The translations under genes and the position numbers were made by a program. Positions 6,201 to 7,333 of a stretch of DNA of 7,333 bases are shown here, in pieces; positions within the stretch are counted from its first letter, which is position 1; each line of letters begins with the position of its first letter. The notes under the pieces are model-generated. The model was not told the DNA's origin. It saw nothing but the letters and a program-made list of their open reading frames with translations, and did not search any database. This DNA comes from an uncultured Lewinella sp. (GTDB lineage: Bacteria; Bacteroidota; Bacteroidia; Chitinophagales; Saprospiraceae), in the NCBI GenBank assembly GCA_938021455.1, contig CALIGP010000194.1, forward strand, positions 1 through 7,333, written 5' to 3'.

Positions 6201-6270
6201 GAACGCCGGGGGTCAAAATTGGGTCACGTTGTGCAGTGGGCGGTGAGCTTTGTCGGTGCGCCAGTTGAGA

Positions 6271-6549
6271 TCAGCCCAGGTCGTAGTATTTTATACTATT
6301 CTCACCAATGAGAACCCATTTTTCGTCTAGCTTTCCTCTGAAAACAACGAAGCTCCAGCGCGGATTGACGGAATAGGCATGGTATTCCAAGAGCGCTTCA
6401 TAGATAGGCTCAATGGTAGGGCAGATCGTAAAAAAAGCTTTCTACCCCACTTCTGACCTTGAAAAGTTATGGCTTGACTACTGTTTCGCCGCAATAAGCT
6501 GACTGGCTACGCCAAGTAGTAGGAATGCAAGGAAAGGGCGGATGAACAT
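6271..6549 (-). pseudogene. Small secreted-protein gene broken by two compensating frameshifts
   Basis: No intact long frame covers this stretch, but the minus strand shows one broken gene. An ATG at 6547-6549 opens MFIRPFLAFLLLGVASQLIA, a convincing Sec signal peptide that ends at an amber codon (6478-6480). The next frame then reads SQAITFQGQKWGRKLF. At a T7 run (plus-strand A's 6430-6436) the original frame resumes with FTICPTIEPIYEALLEYHAY, then RWSFVVFRGKLDEKWVLIGE, and ends KYYDLG before TGA (6271-6273). Staying in the first frame would also cross a second amber (6442-6444). One extra base near 6480 and one missing T in the homopolymer would restore about 92 residues: a signal peptide plus a small, probably beta-rich domain. 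I do not recognise the family. It could be a true pseudogene or the result of sequencing indels. The restored frame starts 52 bp after the stop of the upstream membrane-protein gene. Confidence 0.5.
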
Positions 6550-6600
6550 CAATTAATCTTTGGAATGAAAACAGACAGTATTGTTTACAAAGCTAAACAT

Positions 6601-7284
6601 CTATTTCTGATCGCTGGAAACAACGCCCCTACTCAAGCCCACCAAATGCGCCACTACCACCAAGGGCACTACCACTGCCGGAAGTAAGTTATACGGAGCC
6701 ATTAGCAGCGCTACGTTCGGCTGTTCAAAGCCGAATTGTTGAAAGGGGGTGGGGGCGGAGAGCACCGCCGTAACGAAGATATTAAACAACAACAAGAGAC
6801 CTACGTAGTGCCAGATTTTGATAAGCATCGGGGAAATCATTCCCCGCCAGTAGCCGAAGTACCAAATGGCGGGAGCCGTCAGGCCCATCACGATATCGAA
6901 ATTGTTACCCGTGAAGGTCGTGATCTCCGGGATGCTGCCCTGAAGAAATAACGCATACAAGACCAGCTCTACGGGAACGCGAACGGTATGCACCCACATC
7001 AATTTTACCGGGTCAAGGCTATCACGGAAGTCCTTGCCTTGCTTACTGCTGAAAAGCCAAATGATGAGGGCTACCGCCGGCAAGACGTTAAGAACAAAGC
7101 GCGGTGGCATTACGGTCGTCTTCTGATAAAAGCCAGTCGCCGCAACCCCAAACTGAATTAAGGCATAAACGAATAAGCCGGCCCACAGCCGCCAGTCGCC
7201 CTTACCCGTTTTGGCCCTAACGAAGAGCTCAATGGTGAGGCCGACGACAAGGGCGAAGAGGGTGGCCAGGAGGGAAGGAGACAT
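6601..7284 (-). CDS. Uncharacterised polytopic membrane protein
   Basis: This 227-residue protein is mostly hydrophobic, with about seven likely membrane segments near 4-22, 33-52, 63-79, 103-116, 129-146, 155-177 and 197-216. It has no recognisable catalytic motif. Polar or distinctive stretches likely to be conserved are MPPRFVLNVLPA (59-70), HTVRVPVELVLY (99-110, with His99, Arg102 and Glu106) and TGNNFDIVMGLTAP (125-138). His159 and His213 fall in or next to predicted helices. I recall similar hypothetical proteins in Bacteroidota but cannot name a function. The ATG at 7282-7284 gives an N-terminus that enters the membrane at once, and no Shine-Dalgarno sequence is visible. It lies upstream of the small broken gene on the same strand, followed at some distance by ccmE; these may be loosely linked but the spacing argues against one tight operon. 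Confidence 0.85.
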   Translation of the reverse strand: MSPSLLATLFALVVGLTIELFVRAKTGKGDWRLWAGLFVYALIQFGVAATGFYQKTTVMPPRFVLNVLPAVALIIWLFSSKQGKDFRDSLDPVKLMWVHTVRVPVELVLYALFLQGSIPEITTFTGNNFDIVMGLTAPAIWYFGYWRGMISPMLIKIWHYVGLLLLFNIFVTAVLSAPTPFQQFGFEQPNVALLMAPYNLLPAVVVPLVVVAHLVGLSRGVVSSDQK

Positions 7285-7333
7285 GGGCGGTAAACAATTT
7301 TGTGACTAGAAATACCTGAGGGGTAAGTCGATA

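Noticed and set aside
6043..6246. 67-codon plus-strand open frame across the ccmE start
   Set aside because: It is antisense to ccmE for part of its length and otherwise covers a palindrome; the translation shows no recognisable feature.
6478..6480. Amber codon as a recoded (pyrrolysine) codon in the small gene
   Set aside because: Two ambers would need recoding, pyrrolysine is not expected in Bacteroidota, and the frameshift explanation gives better protein-like sequence.

Overview
The window most likely comes from a member of the Bacteroidota, probably a Saprospiria/Lewinella-like lineage. The phylum call rests on four things: the long form of CcmF with a large periplasmic insert, the lack of clear Shine-Dalgarno sequences upstream of the genes, a T4-gp19-type tube protein of the kind common in that phylum, and short palindromic intergenic repeats. 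The family-level placement is a guess made without a database search.

Layout from left to right. An extracellular contractile injection system (eCIS) or phage-like tail tube protein is encoded on the minus strand (97-549). Just upstream of it, on the same strand, is a 12-TM MFS transporter of the UMF1/Atg22-like family (581-1858). A 350-bp divergent intergenic region follows, rich in repeats and hairpins. Then comes coaD (phosphopantetheine adenylyltransferase, 2209-2664, plus strand), the only plus-strand gene. It converges with ccmF (2738-5596, minus) across a 51-bp double-hairpin element that contains the ccmF stop codon. ccmE (5709-6104, minus) lies upstream of ccmF, separated by a palindrome-rich 112-bp spacer. 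A roughly 500-bp stretch follows that holds a probable decayed small secreted-protein gene (6271-6549, minus). Last is an uncharacterised polytopic membrane protein (6601-7284, minus).

The functional core is ccmE-ccmF, part of cytochrome c maturation System I. CcmE carries haem across the periplasmic side of the inner membrane, and CcmF attaches it to apocytochrome c. CcmE has Cys instead of the usual haem-binding His (a CxxxY rather than HxxxY motif), while CcmF keeps the WWD motif and all four expected histidines. The other ccm genes (ccmA, B, C, G, H) are not in the window. coaD is a housekeeping gene of coenzyme A synthesis with no obvious link to its neighbours. The tube gene hints at an eCIS locus continuing beyond the left edge, but only that one component is visible.

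I see no clearly novel multi-gene system. The points most worth checking are the Cys-type CcmE, the repeat that carries the ccmF stop codon, a near-identical 19-20-bp motif upstream of two separate genes, and the small gene with two compensating frameshifts.
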